Below, in pieces: positions 25,209 through 34,616 of a stretch of DNA of 64,000 bases (its first letter is position 1; every line of letters begins with the position of its first letter). The stretch spans positions 2,614,362 through 2,678,361 of the forward strand of contig NZ_BROD01000001.1 in NCBI RefSeq assembly GCF_024345225.1. Direction: 5' to 3'. The notes beneath the pieces are model-generated. The model made no database searches and was not told the origin of the DNA. It saw only the letters and a program-made list of their open reading frames with translations. This stretch comes from Clostridium sp. TW13 (lineage in GTDB: Bacteria > Bacillota > Clostridia > Clostridiales > Clostridiaceae). Made by a program: the position numbers and the translations under genes.

Positions 25209-26514
25209 TAGATTGAAATTCAATTTTAAATTCTGTTTTTTCTTCAGTACTTTCTACACATATATTTCCTTTATTTTTTTCAACCAACTGCTTAGTAATA
25301 TAAAGTCCATATCCATGATCTAAACTTTCTTTTTTCTTAGTAGAAAATCCCTTATTAAAAATTTTACACTTAATATTAGATGGTATTACATCTCCATTAT
25401 TTCCTATCAACAAATAAACATTATCTTGTTGCCTATAACTCTTTATCTCTATTTCTTTATAAGGCTTGTCTTTGCTTTCTTTAAAAGCTTGCAACCCATT
25501 ATCTATAAGGTTTCCAACTATACTAATCAATTCATCTTCCTCAATATTTATGGAACTAAGAGGCTCATCAATTGAAAGTTTAATTTCGATGTTTTGTTCC
25601 TTTGCATTATATGATTTTATGGATACTAGAGCATCTACATAATCATCCCCTGTGTCTAGATACTTAAATGATGTATGTAACCCTCCGGATATTTTAGAAA
25701 CATACTCTTTTATCTTATCCATATCTCCAGGTCTATTCATGGAACTTAATGCTTGAATCACCTGAATATGATTTGCAAAGTCATGTTTTTCTTTTCTGAC
25801 AATACTAAGTATCTCCTGCATATTTTTAATCTGTTGAGCTTGAACTTTATAACTGGTCTCTATTAATTGCATTTCCTTTCTTGCTTTGATATCCTTGAAA
25901 ACAATGTATAAGAGTATCATACAAGCAAGTAATACTAATAAATGAACCCATAATAAGTCGCCCACATTTCCTACTTCAAACAGTACCCTGATTATAAATA
26001 ATATTACTAAAACCCCTTGCATCATAGCACTAGCATTATTTGCTTGATCATTATAAAAATTAATGCGTTTTAGTACTTTATTATACTTCAATACTATAAC
26101 TAATAAAATCAAATATATTAACTTTTTAAATACATGTTGATCATATGCTGTTATTTGAAGTAAAAAAGAATCATAATTTATAGCTTTAATCACTATAAAT
26201 ATACATCTATTCAATCTATTCACGGCAAAAGATATAATCATAAATGATAGTGAAATTATAAATGATTTAGTCTTATCATACCGTAATATTAATAAAATTG
26301 ATGCATAATATACTATTAGCATTATCATATTATAATTAATTTTAGAACAATATAAAGTTGTCAATAAGTCAGATGATACTAGTAAAAGGTAAAATGATAT
26401 TATCTTTAACTTGCTATTTTTAAAACAATCTACAGATTCACTGAAAATAATACATATAACACTAAATAATAAAGTTCTTATTAGTATAGTGCCCAAACGG
26501 AAAAGAATGTTCAC
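25204..26514 (-). CDS. GHKL-type membrane sensor histidine kinase, orphan
   Basis: Kinase of 436 residues with about six N-terminal membrane spans (1-205) and a coiled linker. A DHp-like segment EKHDFANHIQVIQAL carries the likely phospho-His, and the GHKL ATPase has N-box ELISIVGNLIDNGLQAF and G-box GYGLYITKQLVEK. The layout is AgrC/CitA-like, as in peptide-sensing or Spo0B-fold kinases. It uses a GTG start at 26514 with GGAGG 7 bp upstream. No response regulator adjoins it, so the partner must be elsewhere. Ligand unknown. Confidence 0.85.
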   Translation of the reverse strand: MNILFRLGTILIRTLLFSVICIIFSESVDCFKNSKLKIISFYLLLVSSDLLTTLYCSKINYNMIMLIVYYASILLILRYDKTKSFIISLSFMIISFAVNRLNRCIFIVIKAINYDSFLLQITAYDQHVFKKLIYLILLVIVLKYNKVLKRINFYNDQANNASAMMQGVLVILFIIRVLFEVGNVGDLLWVHLLVLLACMILLYIVFKDIKARKEMQLIETSYKVQAQQIKNMQEILSIVRKEKHDFANHIQVIQALSSMNRPGDMDKIKEYVSKISGGLHTSFKYLDTGDDYVDALVSIKSYNAKEQNIEIKLSIDEPLSSINIEEDELISIVGNLIDNGLQAFKESKDKPYKEIEIKSYRQQDNVYLLIGNNGDVIPSNIKCKIFNKGFSTKKKESLDHGYGLYITKQLVEKNKGNICVESTEEKTEFKIEFQSK

Positions 26515-26737
26515 ACCTTCACCTCCTAGTATAAAATCATGTTTTTCATGATAACACTACTCTCACATTGTACATTATGCCATATTTCAACATAAAATTC
26601 AAACTGCTTTTGTTTATTGACACCTTTTTAGATAAAATTACATTTTTATTTTCAAGTTTTATGATTTTATCAAAATAAATACATGTTCTCTTTTCTATTT
26701 TTAATTATTTTAAAACTTTCTGATAAAATGCATATAT
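26515..26737. other. AT-rich intergenic region upstream of the GHKL kinase
   Basis: Between the kinase start and the galM terminator I see no gene. It must hold the kinase promoter, but I could not assign convincing -35/-10 hexamers. Confidence 0.5.
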
Positions 26738-26781
26738 AAAAAAATGCTACATATAGATTATTAAATCTTATACGTAACATT
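26738..26781 (-). terminator. Terminator of galM
   Basis: An imperfect stem of about 16 bp (26744-26759 with 26764-26780) followed by TTTTTTT on the minus strand, 40 bp past the galM stop. Confidence 0.75.
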
Positions 26782-26823
26782 CCTATTAAAAATTGATGTT
26801 TATTAATTTATTTTTATATTAAG

Positions 26824-27870
26824 CTATTTCTTTAATCCAAATTTATATATAGTAACTTGAGAATACTTCTCTCCAGGTTTTACTATTGATTCTTCTAAAA
26901 AGGCCTGATTTCTTCCTATTGGAGGATTTTGTGTTTCAAAACAAATTCCATGTCTAACTTTTTCAACTTCTCCATTATATAATACAGGACCGTTTGAATA
27001 ATTCATTGTATAAATTACCACATGTTTTTGATTAGTAACTATTTCCATAGTTCTTCCAGATATAATATCTTCTAAATATATGTCTGGTTTTGATTTCTTA
27101 TTTAAATTCCAAGTATGATCATAACCATTAGCAATTCTTATTTGTTCATTTTCACAAGCTATATCTTTTTCAATTATTTTTCCTGTTCTAAAATCAAATG
27201 GAGTACCTGTCACATCTATTTTATTTCCTGTGGTTGCTGCTGTTTCATCTAGTTCCATAATAGAATCTGCATCTATCTTTAAAAATTCATCAGTTATTGG
27301 TCTCTTTATATTTCCACTTAAATTAAAATAATTATGTTGTGATAGATTTATTAAAGTTGTTTTATCTGTGGTTGCTTCATAATCAATAGTTAATTCATTT
27401 TCTTCATTAAATGTAAAAGTAACCTGTACTGGGACATTTCCCGGGTAATTTTCTTCTCCATCTACACTAAAATACTTGCATACAAGTGAAAGCGCGTTAT
27501 CCTTCTCTACAACCTCAGTATCCCAAACTTTCTTATAAAAGCCTATAGTTCCTCCTTGACCTTGATGTACTCCATAATTTAAATTTAGCTGATAGTCAAC
27601 ACCATCAACTGTTATTTTTCCTTCACAAATTCTTCCTGCAGTACGTCCTAGTAACGCTCCCATATAAGAAGGATTTTTAATATACATTTTCATATCTTTA
27701 CATGCAAGAATTACATTTTCTAAATTACCATCTTTGTCAGGGACAACAATTTTAGTCATCGTGCAACCCCAATTTAATACTTCTATAAAACTATTATTTG
27801 AATTGATTAACCTATATGCAAATACTTCTTTGCCTTCGACTTCATATAAAAATTCTTTACTCCACTTCAT
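26824..27870 (-). CDS. galM: Aldose 1-epimerase (galactose mutarotase)
   Basis: Interconverts alpha and beta anomers of hexoses; cytoplasmic, 348 residues, full length. Family landmarks include GALLGRTAGRICEG near the N terminus, LSQHNYFNLSG with the catalytic His, GYDHTWNL and the C-terminal GICFETQNPPIGRN with the catalytic Glu. GGAGG stands 7 bp before the ATG. Monocistronic and divergent from the beta-glucosidase gene, so a shared role in handling released sugars is plausible but not shown. Confidence 0.92.
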   Translation of the reverse strand: MKWSKEFLYEVEGKEVFAYRLINSNNSFIEVLNWGCTMTKIVVPDKDGNLENVILACKDMKMYIKNPSYMGALLGRTAGRICEGKITVDGVDYQLNLNYGVHQGQGGTIGFYKKVWDTEVVEKDNALSLVCKYFSVDGEENYPGNVPVQVTFTFNEENELTIDYEATTDKTTLINLSQHNYFNLSGNIKRPITDEFLKIDADSIMELDETAATTGNKIDVTGTPFDFRTGKIIEKDIACENEQIRIANGYDHTWNLNKKSKPDIYLEDIISGRTMEIVTNQKHVVIYTMNYSNGPVLYNGEVEKVRHGICFETQNPPIGRNQAFLEESIVKPGEKYSQVTIYKFGLKK

Positions 27871-28341
27871 CTTAATTCCTCCTAGTTATATTATTTAAAA
27901 TTCTTACACTAACCGTATAATAATTCATTTATTTCTTATTCATATGCAACTGCATTTATTATACATTCTTAATAAGATTTTAAGAAAGTTAAGCTTGTAC
28001 TAATGATATAATGCAAACATTAAAAATTATAAAATCATTCTTTTTATAATAAGTATTTTCTTATTTAAATCTACTATATTATACTTTATACAGTTTACGA
28101 TTACATGGCATCATAATTATAATAAGACATCTGAGGCTAAATAACAAGTCCAAATATGGGACGGATATTTTCTATTCTATATGCCAATCTATTTACCTTA
28201 ACTTAACTGGTTTTTATATAAAATCTGAAATATTGTAAAATAATATTAATTCTTTACACAAACTTTTTTATTATATTATAGTATAATTATACTGTATAGG
28301 TTTACCAAGAAAATTTTACATATACTTTAGGAGGTATTAAT
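27871..28341. other. Divergent galM/beta-glucosidase intergenic region
   Basis: No gene seen. CATCTGAGGCTAAAT at 28129 and ATATGCCAATCTATTT at 28179 resemble the outer ends of element A. Between them GTCC/GGAC flank AAATATG as a short hairpin near 28148-28162. A TATAAT at 28282-28287 or TATAGT at 28277 with TTTACA at 28253 could drive the beta-glucosidase gene; neither is strong. TTTAGGAGG precedes its ATG. Confidence 0.4.
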
Positions 28342-29697
28342 ATGAGCTTTAACAAAGATTTTATTTGGGGTTCAGCTACATCATCTTATCAAATAGAAGG
28401 AGCTCCTTTTGAAGATGGTAAAGGATTATCTGTTTGGGACACTTTTTGCGAAGTTCCAGGTGTTATAAAAGGTAATCATAACGGAAATATCGCTTGCGAA
28501 CATTACCATAGATATAAAGAAGATGTTGCCTTAATGAAAGAATTAGGCTTACAAGCTTACAGATTCTCTATAACATGGCCAAGAGTTATGCCAGATGGTA
28601 TTGGTAAAGTAAACGAAAAAGGATTAGACTTTTATGACAGACTTGTGGACGAGCTATTAGAAAAAGGAATAACACCTTACGTGACTCTTTTTCACTGGGA
28701 CTACCCTTATGAACTATATAAAAAAGGTGGCTGGTTAAACAATGATAGTCCTGAGTGGTTTGCAGAATACACAAAGGTTGTAGTTGATAGACTATCTGAT
28801 AGAGTTCAATACTGGTTTACACAAAATGAACCTCAATGTTACATAAATCTTGGACATTGCGATGGTACTCATGCACCTGGTTTAAAGTTAGGTGTAAGAG
28901 ATGTTCTTCAATGTACTCATAATTCTCTTTTAGCTCATGGAAAATCAGTTGCTACTATAAGAGAGTTTTCAAAATTAAAGAGTTTCGTTGGAGCTGCTCC
29001 TGTTGGTATATGTTATATTCCAAAAACAGAAACCCCAGCAGATATAGAAGCTGCCAGAAAGGCTACTTTTGCAGTAAATGATACTCGAATTTGGAATTCA
29101 GCTTGGTTTATGGATCCTATGTTCTTGGGAGAGTATCCTGAGGATGGATTGAAATTATTTGAAAAGTATTTACCTAAAATAGGTGCCAATGATATGAAAA
29201 TAATTAATCAAGATTTAGACTTCTTTGGCTGTAATATATATAGTTCACCTTATGTAAATTCTGGACTAAATGGTGAACCAGAATTTACTGCACAAAAAGT
29301 TGGAGCTGATTTAACTGCAAACAAATGGGAACTTACTCCACGAGGATTATACTGGGGTCCAAAGTTCTTCTATGAAAGATATAAGAAACCAATTATAATA
29401 ACTGAAAATGGATTATCAAATGTTGACTGGGTAAACTTAGATGGTAAAGTTCATGATCCTCAAAGAATAGACCTTATGCACAGATACATCAATGAATTCA
29501 ACAGAGCTATTAAGGATGGCGTAGATGGCAGAGGATATTTTGCTTGGTCTTTAATGGATAACTTTGAATGGGCTGAAGGCTACAATGAAAGATTTGGACT
29601 TATTCATGTAGATTTTGAAACTGAAAAAAGAACAATTAAGGATTCAGGATATTGGTTCAAACAAGTTATAGAAACCCAAGGTAAAATATTAGAATAG
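28342..29697 (+). CDS. bglA: GH1 beta-glucosidase
   Basis: Family GH1 enzyme of 451 residues, cytoplasmic. The acid/base Glu is in FTQNEPQ (Glu163) and the nucleophile in IIITENGLS (Glu355). The C-terminal FEWAEGYNERFGL carries the Trp-Ala-Glu typical of beta-glucosidases that bind unphosphorylated sugar; 6-phospho-enzymes usually have Ser there. Substrates are probably cellobiose or aryl glucosides. YQIEGA and WPRVMPDG mark the start of the barrel. Monocistronic with its own terminator. No PTS or transporter adjoins it. Confidence 0.92.
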   Translation: MSFNKDFIWGSATSSYQIEGAPFEDGKGLSVWDTFCEVPGVIKGNHNGNIACEHYHRYKEDVALMKELGLQAYRFSITWPRVMPDGIGKVNEKGLDFYDRLVDELLEKGITPYVTLFHWDYPYELYKKGGWLNNDSPEWFAEYTKVVVDRLSDRVQYWFTQNEPQCYINLGHCDGTHAPGLKLGVRDVLQCTHNSLLAHGKSVATIREFSKLKSFVGAAPVGICYIPKTETPADIEAARKATFAVNDTRIWNSAWFMDPMFLGEYPEDGLKLFEKYLPKIGANDMKIINQDLDFFGCNIYSSPYVNSGLNGEPEFTAQKVGADLTANKWELTPRGLYWGPKFFYERYKKPIIITENGLSNVDWVNLDGKVHDPQRIDLMHRYINEFNRAIKDGVDGRGYFAWSLMDNFEWAEGYNERFGLIHVDFETEKRTIKDSGYWFKQVIETQGKILE

Positions 29698-29714
29698 TAC
29701 TATTAATATAAGAT

Positions 29715-29757
29715 AAAAAGTCCTACAATTTTTATTAAACAAATTGTAGGACTTTTT
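29715..29757 (+). terminator. Terminator of the beta-glucosidase gene
   Basis: AAAAAGTCCTACAATTT pairs fully with AAATTGTAGGACTTTTT (9-nt loop) followed by TTTTT as part of the stem. Element B begins 10 bp further on. Confidence 0.9.
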
Positions 29758-29767
29758 GCATTATTGT

Positions 29768-29896
29768 ATCAAGTGAAACTTGATTCAGGTGGGGTTTGAT
29801 CCCCATCTGAATCTTAGCTGAACTTATCCAGGAGCGTGCAGCCGTTATCTCCAACTTAAAGAAGTTGGAGTGTTACGGATGCTAGCTATCGGATAA
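29768..29896 (-). repeat. Structured intergenic element, short copy
   Basis: A 129-bp inverted relative of the core at 19039-19307. Read on the minus strand it starts TTATCCGATAGCTAGCATCC, then CTCCAACTT-CTTT-AAGTTGGAG, AACGGCTGCACGCTCCTGG, GATTCAG...CTGAATC enclosing GGGG/CCCC, and ends ATCAAGTTTCACTTGAT. Its outer ends TTATCC and GGATAA also pair. It sits between the beta-glucosidase terminator and the 3' end of the KimA-like gene, outside any coding region. Confidence 0.75.
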
Positions 29897-29916
29897 ACAA
29901 CATAAATTTAATCATA

Positions 29917-31755
29917 TTATTCATTTATTATATATGGTATTGTTACTATGTTTATATTTCTTCTCTTCATTATTGCAGTTCTTAAGAATAATGATGTTTG
30001 ATTGTGTAAAGTTTGATGCCACCACTTACGTATAACGAATTGAGGCATTACTATAGTTATAGTCTCATTACTATCAAACTCAGATTGTTTCTTATCAATA
30101 TACTTTAATAAAGTTTCATTCACATTTCTATATGGTGCATGATCAATTACTAGTGGTATATCTACGCCTAACTTATTATATTTTTCCTGTAGCTTAGCAG
30201 TATCCTCATCATTAGTACTTACATGATATACTTCTATAGTATCACCTATAGCTAAAGCATAATTTAAACTCTTTATAAAAGACTTATTTAATGTTTGTAT
30301 AGGAACAATAATGTGGTTAGAAACTTTACACTTTTTAATCAATTGTGATACATCAGTATCTATCTTTAAATTATCTCTTACCTTATTATAATGTCTTCTT
30401 ACTCTGGTCATTACTAAAACAAAGAAAGGTATTAAAAGAAATATAATCCAAGCTCCATGAATAAACTTAGTGGATCCTATAATTACACAAGTTACTGCTG
30501 TAACTAAAGCTCCAAATCCATTAATAGCTGCTTTATGTTTCCACTTTCCTTCCTTACTCTTATACCATTTCATAAACATACCAAACTGTGAAAGAGTAAA
30601 TGACATAAATACACCTACTGCATACAACGGTAACAATAAGTGAGTATCTGCTCCAACTGCTATTACTAAGGTTGATGCTACAAGGAATAACATAACTATA
30701 CCATTAGAGAACCCTAATCTCTTTCCTCTAGATGCAAATTGTCTTGGAACATATCCATCTTTAGCTAATATTGATAATAATAAAGGTAAATCTGCAAAAG
30801 CAGTATTAGCTGCCATTATCAAAATTATAGCTGTTGTTGCTTGTACTGCGTAAAACATTATACTGCCACTACCAAATATTTGTGTAGCAATTTGAGCTGT
30901 TACAGTAATGTCAGGTCTAGGTGAAACTTTATACATTGTAGCCAAGAATGATACCCCACCGAATATTATAAAAACAATCACTGCAAGTAATCCTAAAACT
31001 CTCTTTGCATTCTTTTGTGCTGGATCTCTAAAGTTTGGTATACCATCACTAACAGCTTCAACTCCTGTCAATGCTGTACATCCTGCTGCAAAAGCCTTTA
31101 AAAACAAAACTAATCCTAAACTCTCACCTGTTTGCTTTAATGTTGGAGCTTGTGCTGGAGTCTCCCCTAATACTACGACTTTAAATATTCCTGTTACTAT
31201 CATTGCTATTATACAAAACATAAATAAATATGTTGGGATTCCAAATAACTTTGCTGAATCCTTCATTCCTCTAAGGTTACCTATAGCCAGAATTCCTATA
31301 ACCGCTACTGTTATTATGGTTCTATGTTGTAATAGTGCTGGAAATGCAGATGTTATCGCAGCTGTTCCCGCACAGGTACTTACAGCAACAGTTAACATAT
31401 AATCTATTGTTAGCGAAGCTGCTGCTACCAATCCTGCACCTTTTCCAAGATTTTCACTGGCTACTATATACGATCCTCCACCATGAGGATAATTGTCTAT
31501 GGTCTGTCTATATGAGAATACAAGGATTAACAACAACACTGTAATAGCTATTGCTACATATAGCATTGGTTTATATGCTGCAAGACCTAGTATTGGTATC
31601 AAAACTAAAAGAATTTCTTCACTGGCATAAGCTACTGAAGATATAGCATCACTTGATAATACAGGTAACCCCCACAATACACTAAATTTTTCCCCATGTA
31701 GATCTGTTGTTTTAAGAGTTTTTCCTAGCAATAATGATTGAATTTTTCTAAACAT
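29917..31755 (-). CDS. APC-superfamily permease, KimA-like
   Basis: Membrane permease of 612 residues: about 12 hydrophobic spans (about 25-445) and a cytosolic C-terminal domain (about 455-612) reminiscent of the KimA/YdaO dimerisation domain. The N-terminal LSSDAISSVAYASEEILLVL and PHGGGSYIVASENLG match the bacterial high-affinity potassium importer KimA, which is about this length. Other APC amino-acid permeases lack such a tail, so potassium uptake is the better guess. I looked for the c-di-AMP riboswitch found before B. subtilis kimA and did not see one. Confidence 0.7.
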   Translation of the reverse strand: MFRKIQSLLLGKTLKTTDLHGEKFSVLWGLPVLSSDAISSVAYASEEILLVLIPILGLAAYKPMLYVAIAITVLLLILVFSYRQTIDNYPHGGGSYIVASENLGKGAGLVAAASLTIDYMLTVAVSTCAGTAAITSAFPALLQHRTIITVAVIGILAIGNLRGMKDSAKLFGIPTYLFMFCIIAMIVTGIFKVVVLGETPAQAPTLKQTGESLGLVLFLKAFAAGCTALTGVEAVSDGIPNFRDPAQKNAKRVLGLLAVIVFIIFGGVSFLATMYKVSPRPDITVTAQIATQIFGSGSIMFYAVQATTAIILIMAANTAFADLPLLLSILAKDGYVPRQFASRGKRLGFSNGIVMLFLVASTLVIAVGADTHLLLPLYAVGVFMSFTLSQFGMFMKWYKSKEGKWKHKAAINGFGALVTAVTCVIIGSTKFIHGAWIIFLLIPFFVLVMTRVRRHYNKVRDNLKIDTDVSQLIKKCKVSNHIIVPIQTLNKSFIKSLNYALAIGDTIEVYHVSTNDEDTAKLQEKYNKLGVDIPLVIDHAPYRNVNETLLKYIDKKQSEFDSNETITIVMPQFVIRKWWHQTLHNQTSLFLRTAIMKRRNINIVTIPYIINE

Positions 31756-32132
31756 TTTACTCCTCCACTTTATATCTAAGTAACTAACCCCTTAGTCATT
31801 CTACCTAGTATACATTTTTTAAATTATGCTGGGATTTTTCATTTTAAAAATTATGTACAAATTATATATTTTTATAAATTTAAAGTAAATTCTCCGTTTC
31901 ACTTATAAATTCGTTTACAAATGTTTTTACAGACTTTTTTCCCTTTATTTCTCCATTTTTCTAAGATAATATTATATTTTTTTATTATGATTTTTATATT
32001 AATTTAAGGATTTTATTAACTTATTTTTTCAACTTACGGATAGAAAATTAACAATCTAATTATATGTAATATCTTAATTTTCATTAGTTCTTCTGCCTTT
32101 ATCAATTTAATATATTTATTCCTATACAAAAT
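31756..32132. other. Intergenic region upstream of the KimA-like gene
   Basis: Very AT-rich. Near 31780-31805 a CTAAGTAACTAACCCCTTAG inverted repeat forms a hairpin about 25-50 bp before the gene. A TATACT at about 31808-31813 (minus strand) may be its -10. Nothing else recognised. Confidence 0.35.
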
Positions 32133-32180
32133 AAAAAGTTTAATTATGCCCATATATTTTAAAAGACATAATTAAACCTT
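32133..32180 (-). terminator. Terminator of the scrRKB operon
   Basis: AAGTTTAATTATG (32136-32148) pairs with CATAATTAAACCTT (32167-32180), and TTTTTATTTTG follows on the minus strand. Confidence 0.8.
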
Positions 32181-32189
32181 ATATTTAAC

Positions 32190-33626
32190 TTATTTTATTG
32201 AAAATTTATTTAATGAATATACTTTTCCAGTTGCTTTTGCATTACATTGGTTTACTGTCAATATAGTATCCTCTTTGTCATCATATACTCTTGTAGTGAA
32301 TACTTCTTCACCATTATTCAAAAATACCTCTAAACAAGATTCATCACTAAAAATTCTTACACTTTGCAAAGAATCAATGTTTACACTTCTACTGTCCCTT
32401 CCAAAACCACTTTCACCTAATGACATAGTAAATGTTCCTTCTGAATAGCTAAGATGTACATCTTTTCTTAATGAAATTTTTAAATGTTCTATTTTTTCAC
32501 TAAACTCTATTATTGCTTCAAAACTTCTTGTATTACACTGAATTGCTTCATCATTATTAACATCGAATTGATAAACTGATGATCTTAATTTCTCAAATTC
32601 AACTAACGGAACTTGGTGAACCTTTCCATTTATAACTTTTAGTTCTCTAGGCATAGTAAGGGCATGCTGCCAACCATTTTCTGTAGTTGGATTTTTATAA
32701 GGTATATCAGGTAATCCCATCCAACCTATCATTATTCTTCTGCCTTTTGAATCTTTAAAACTTTGAGGTGCATAAAAGTCAAAGCCTCTATCAATTTCAA
32801 CAAACTCACTTAGACTATATTCTGATTTTATATCGCCTTCAATAAACATATATCCTGTTTGATATACATTATTATATAAGATTCCTTCAGCCTCTAAGCC
32901 TTGAGGCGAAAGCATTATTATTGTTTTATCTTCAAACTTAATTATATCTGGGCATTCCCACATATATCCTAACTTTTCTTTAGTTTTTATAGAGTTTAAA
33001 TATTGCCAGTTAATTTTATTCTTTGAATTATAAAGAAGTACTTCACCTTCACTATTCTTATCCCTTGCTCCTAAAACCATATAGTATGAATCGCCTTCAC
33101 GCCATACCTTGGGATCTCTAACATGATTGCTCATGTTTTCAGGGTAATCTGAATTTCTAAGTATTATCTGCTTGCTTGAAAAATTATATCCATCCTCTGA
33201 AGATATAACCAATGTATTTTGTTCTCTACCTGAATTTATGTAATCATAATCTCCATCATGTTTTACATTACCTGTATAATATAAATACATCCTATCTTCA
33301 TCAATTAAAGCAGATCCTGAGTACACTCCATGGCAATCATATATGCTGTCTGGATATAAAGCAATCTCTTCTTGTGTCCAATTTATAAAGTCTGCTGTAG
33401 TGCAGTGTGCCCAATACTTAAGACCACCTTGTGGTTCTGAAGGTGAGTACTGATAAAACACATGATACTTACCTTTAAATTCACATAATCCATTAGGATC
33501 ATTAATCCACCCTACAGGAGCCATAATGTGATAATTTAGCCTCAAAGGATCTTTATTTACTTTGCAGATATTATCTTCTTCAAACTCTTTAATTAAGCTG
33601 CTTAAATGAGTAGCTAATGGGTTCAT
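32190..33626 (-). CDS. scrB: Sucrose-6-phosphate hydrolase (GH32)
   Basis: Cleaves sucrose-6-phosphate made by the PTS into glucose-6-phosphate and fructose. The 478 residues comprise a five-bladed propeller (about 25-340) and a beta-sandwich (about 360-478). GH32 motifs are seen: WINDPNGLCEF with the nucleophile Asp, VRDPKVW, and WECPDI with the acid/base Glu. It starts 1 bp after the scrK stop, with GGGGG inside the end of scrK, so translation is coupled. Last gene of scrR-scrK-scrB. Confidence 0.95.
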   Translation of the reverse strand: MNPLATHLSSLIKEFEEDNICKVNKDPLRLNYHIMAPVGWINDPNGLCEFKGKYHVFYQYSPSEPQGGLKYWAHCTTADFINWTQEEIALYPDSIYDCHGVYSGSALIDEDRMYLYYTGNVKHDGDYDYINSGREQNTLVISSEDGYNFSSKQIILRNSDYPENMSNHVRDPKVWREGDSYYMVLGARDKNSEGEVLLYNSKNKINWQYLNSIKTKEKLGYMWECPDIIKFEDKTIIMLSPQGLEAEGILYNNVYQTGYMFIEGDIKSEYSLSEFVEIDRGFDFYAPQSFKDSKGRRIMIGWMGLPDIPYKNPTTENGWQHALTMPRELKVINGKVHQVPLVEFEKLRSSVYQFDVNNDEAIQCNTRSFEAIIEFSEKIEHLKISLRKDVHLSYSEGTFTMSLGESGFGRDSRSVNIDSLQSVRIFSDESCLEVFLNNGEEVFTTRVYDDKEDTILTVNQCNAKATGKVYSLNKFSIK

Positions 33627-33627
33627 A

Positions 33628-34602
33628 TTAAAGTCCCCCTATATATTTATCTATCTCTTCTTTAGTTGCCATAGAGCCTATAGCTCCTTTTTTCGTTGTA
33701 GTATTACAAGCATAATAATTAGCGAATTGTAAGTAACTTATTAACTTTTCTTCAGACAACTTGTCTAAATCATCTAAAACTACATTATCAGATAATAAAC
33801 TATATAGGAATGCCCCTATAAATGAATCTCCTGCACCTGTAGTATCTATTGCATTTACCTTTACTCCTGCCACAGAAACACTTAAATCTTTAGTGTGGAG
33901 TTCTGCTCCATTTCCACCTTTAGTATATATAAAGATTTTACATTCACCTGAAAATATAACTTTTTTAGCTTTTTCAATATCAGAATACCCAGTAATAAAT
34001 TCTAACTCTTCATCCGATATTTTAGCTATGTTTGCTAGAGGTAAAAATTCTCTTATAGCCTTTCTACAAGAATCCTCACTATCCCATAATGGAAGTCTCA
34101 CATTTGGATCAAAACTAATAATAGCACCCTTTTGTTTTGCAAGCTCAATTGCTTTCTTATGAGCATATTTAACTGGTGCTTCAATTAAATCAACGGAACA
34201 AAAATGAAGAGTATGACAATCCTTAAAAGATTGTTCTGTTAGGTCCTCTTCTGATAAAAGCATATCAGCACTTGGATTTCTATAAAATGAAAAATCTCTA
34301 TTTCCATCTTCTTTTAATGAAACGAAAGCTAACCCTGTATTAGCTTTTGAAGTTCTCAGTACGTTTGTACAATCAACTCCTGCTGTTGTCAATTGCTCTA
34401 CTATATAATCTCCAAAAGCATCTTTTCCCAGTTGAGATATAAATGCTGATTTTCCTCCTAATTTTGAAACTGCTGCTGCTACATTTGCTGGTGCTCCTCC
34501 TGCCACTCTTTCAAAAGAAACAACTTCCTTTAATGCTTTTCCTTTCTCTGATGGTATAAAATCTATTAATGCTTCTCCTATTGAATATACAACATTTTTC
34601 AT
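33628..34602 (-). CDS. scrK: Fructokinase (PfkB family)
   Basis: Phosphorylates the fructose released by ScrB to fructose-6-phosphate; cytoplasmic. The 324 residues show the PfkB N-terminal AGGAPANVAAAVSKLGG and the C-terminal anion-hole motif DTTGAGDSFIGAFLY with the catalytic Asp. It follows scrR by 14 bp and is coupled to scrB, completing the sucrose pathway with the PTS gene scrA. Confidence 0.93.
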   Translation of the reverse strand: MKNVVYSIGEALIDFIPSEKGKALKEVVSFERVAGGAPANVAAAVSKLGGKSAFISQLGKDAFGDYIVEQLTTAGVDCTNVLRTSKANTGLAFVSLKEDGNRDFSFYRNPSADMLLSEEDLTEQSFKDCHTLHFCSVDLIEAPVKYAHKKAIELAKQKGAIISFDPNVRLPLWDSEDSCRKAIREFLPLANIAKISDEELEFITGYSDIEKAKKVIFSGECKIFIYTKGGNGAELHTKDLSVSVAGVKVNAIDTTGAGDSFIGAFLYSLLSDNVVLDDLDKLSEEKLISYLQFANYYACNTTTKKGAIGSMATKEEIDKYIGGL

Positions 34603-34616
34603 CCTTACAATTCACC

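Noticed and set aside
31756-32132. Possible c-di-AMP (ydaO) riboswitch before the KimA-like gene
   Set aside because: The conserved pseudo-symmetric core with its GGGGAA-type blocks is not present; only a small hairpin near the gene is seen.
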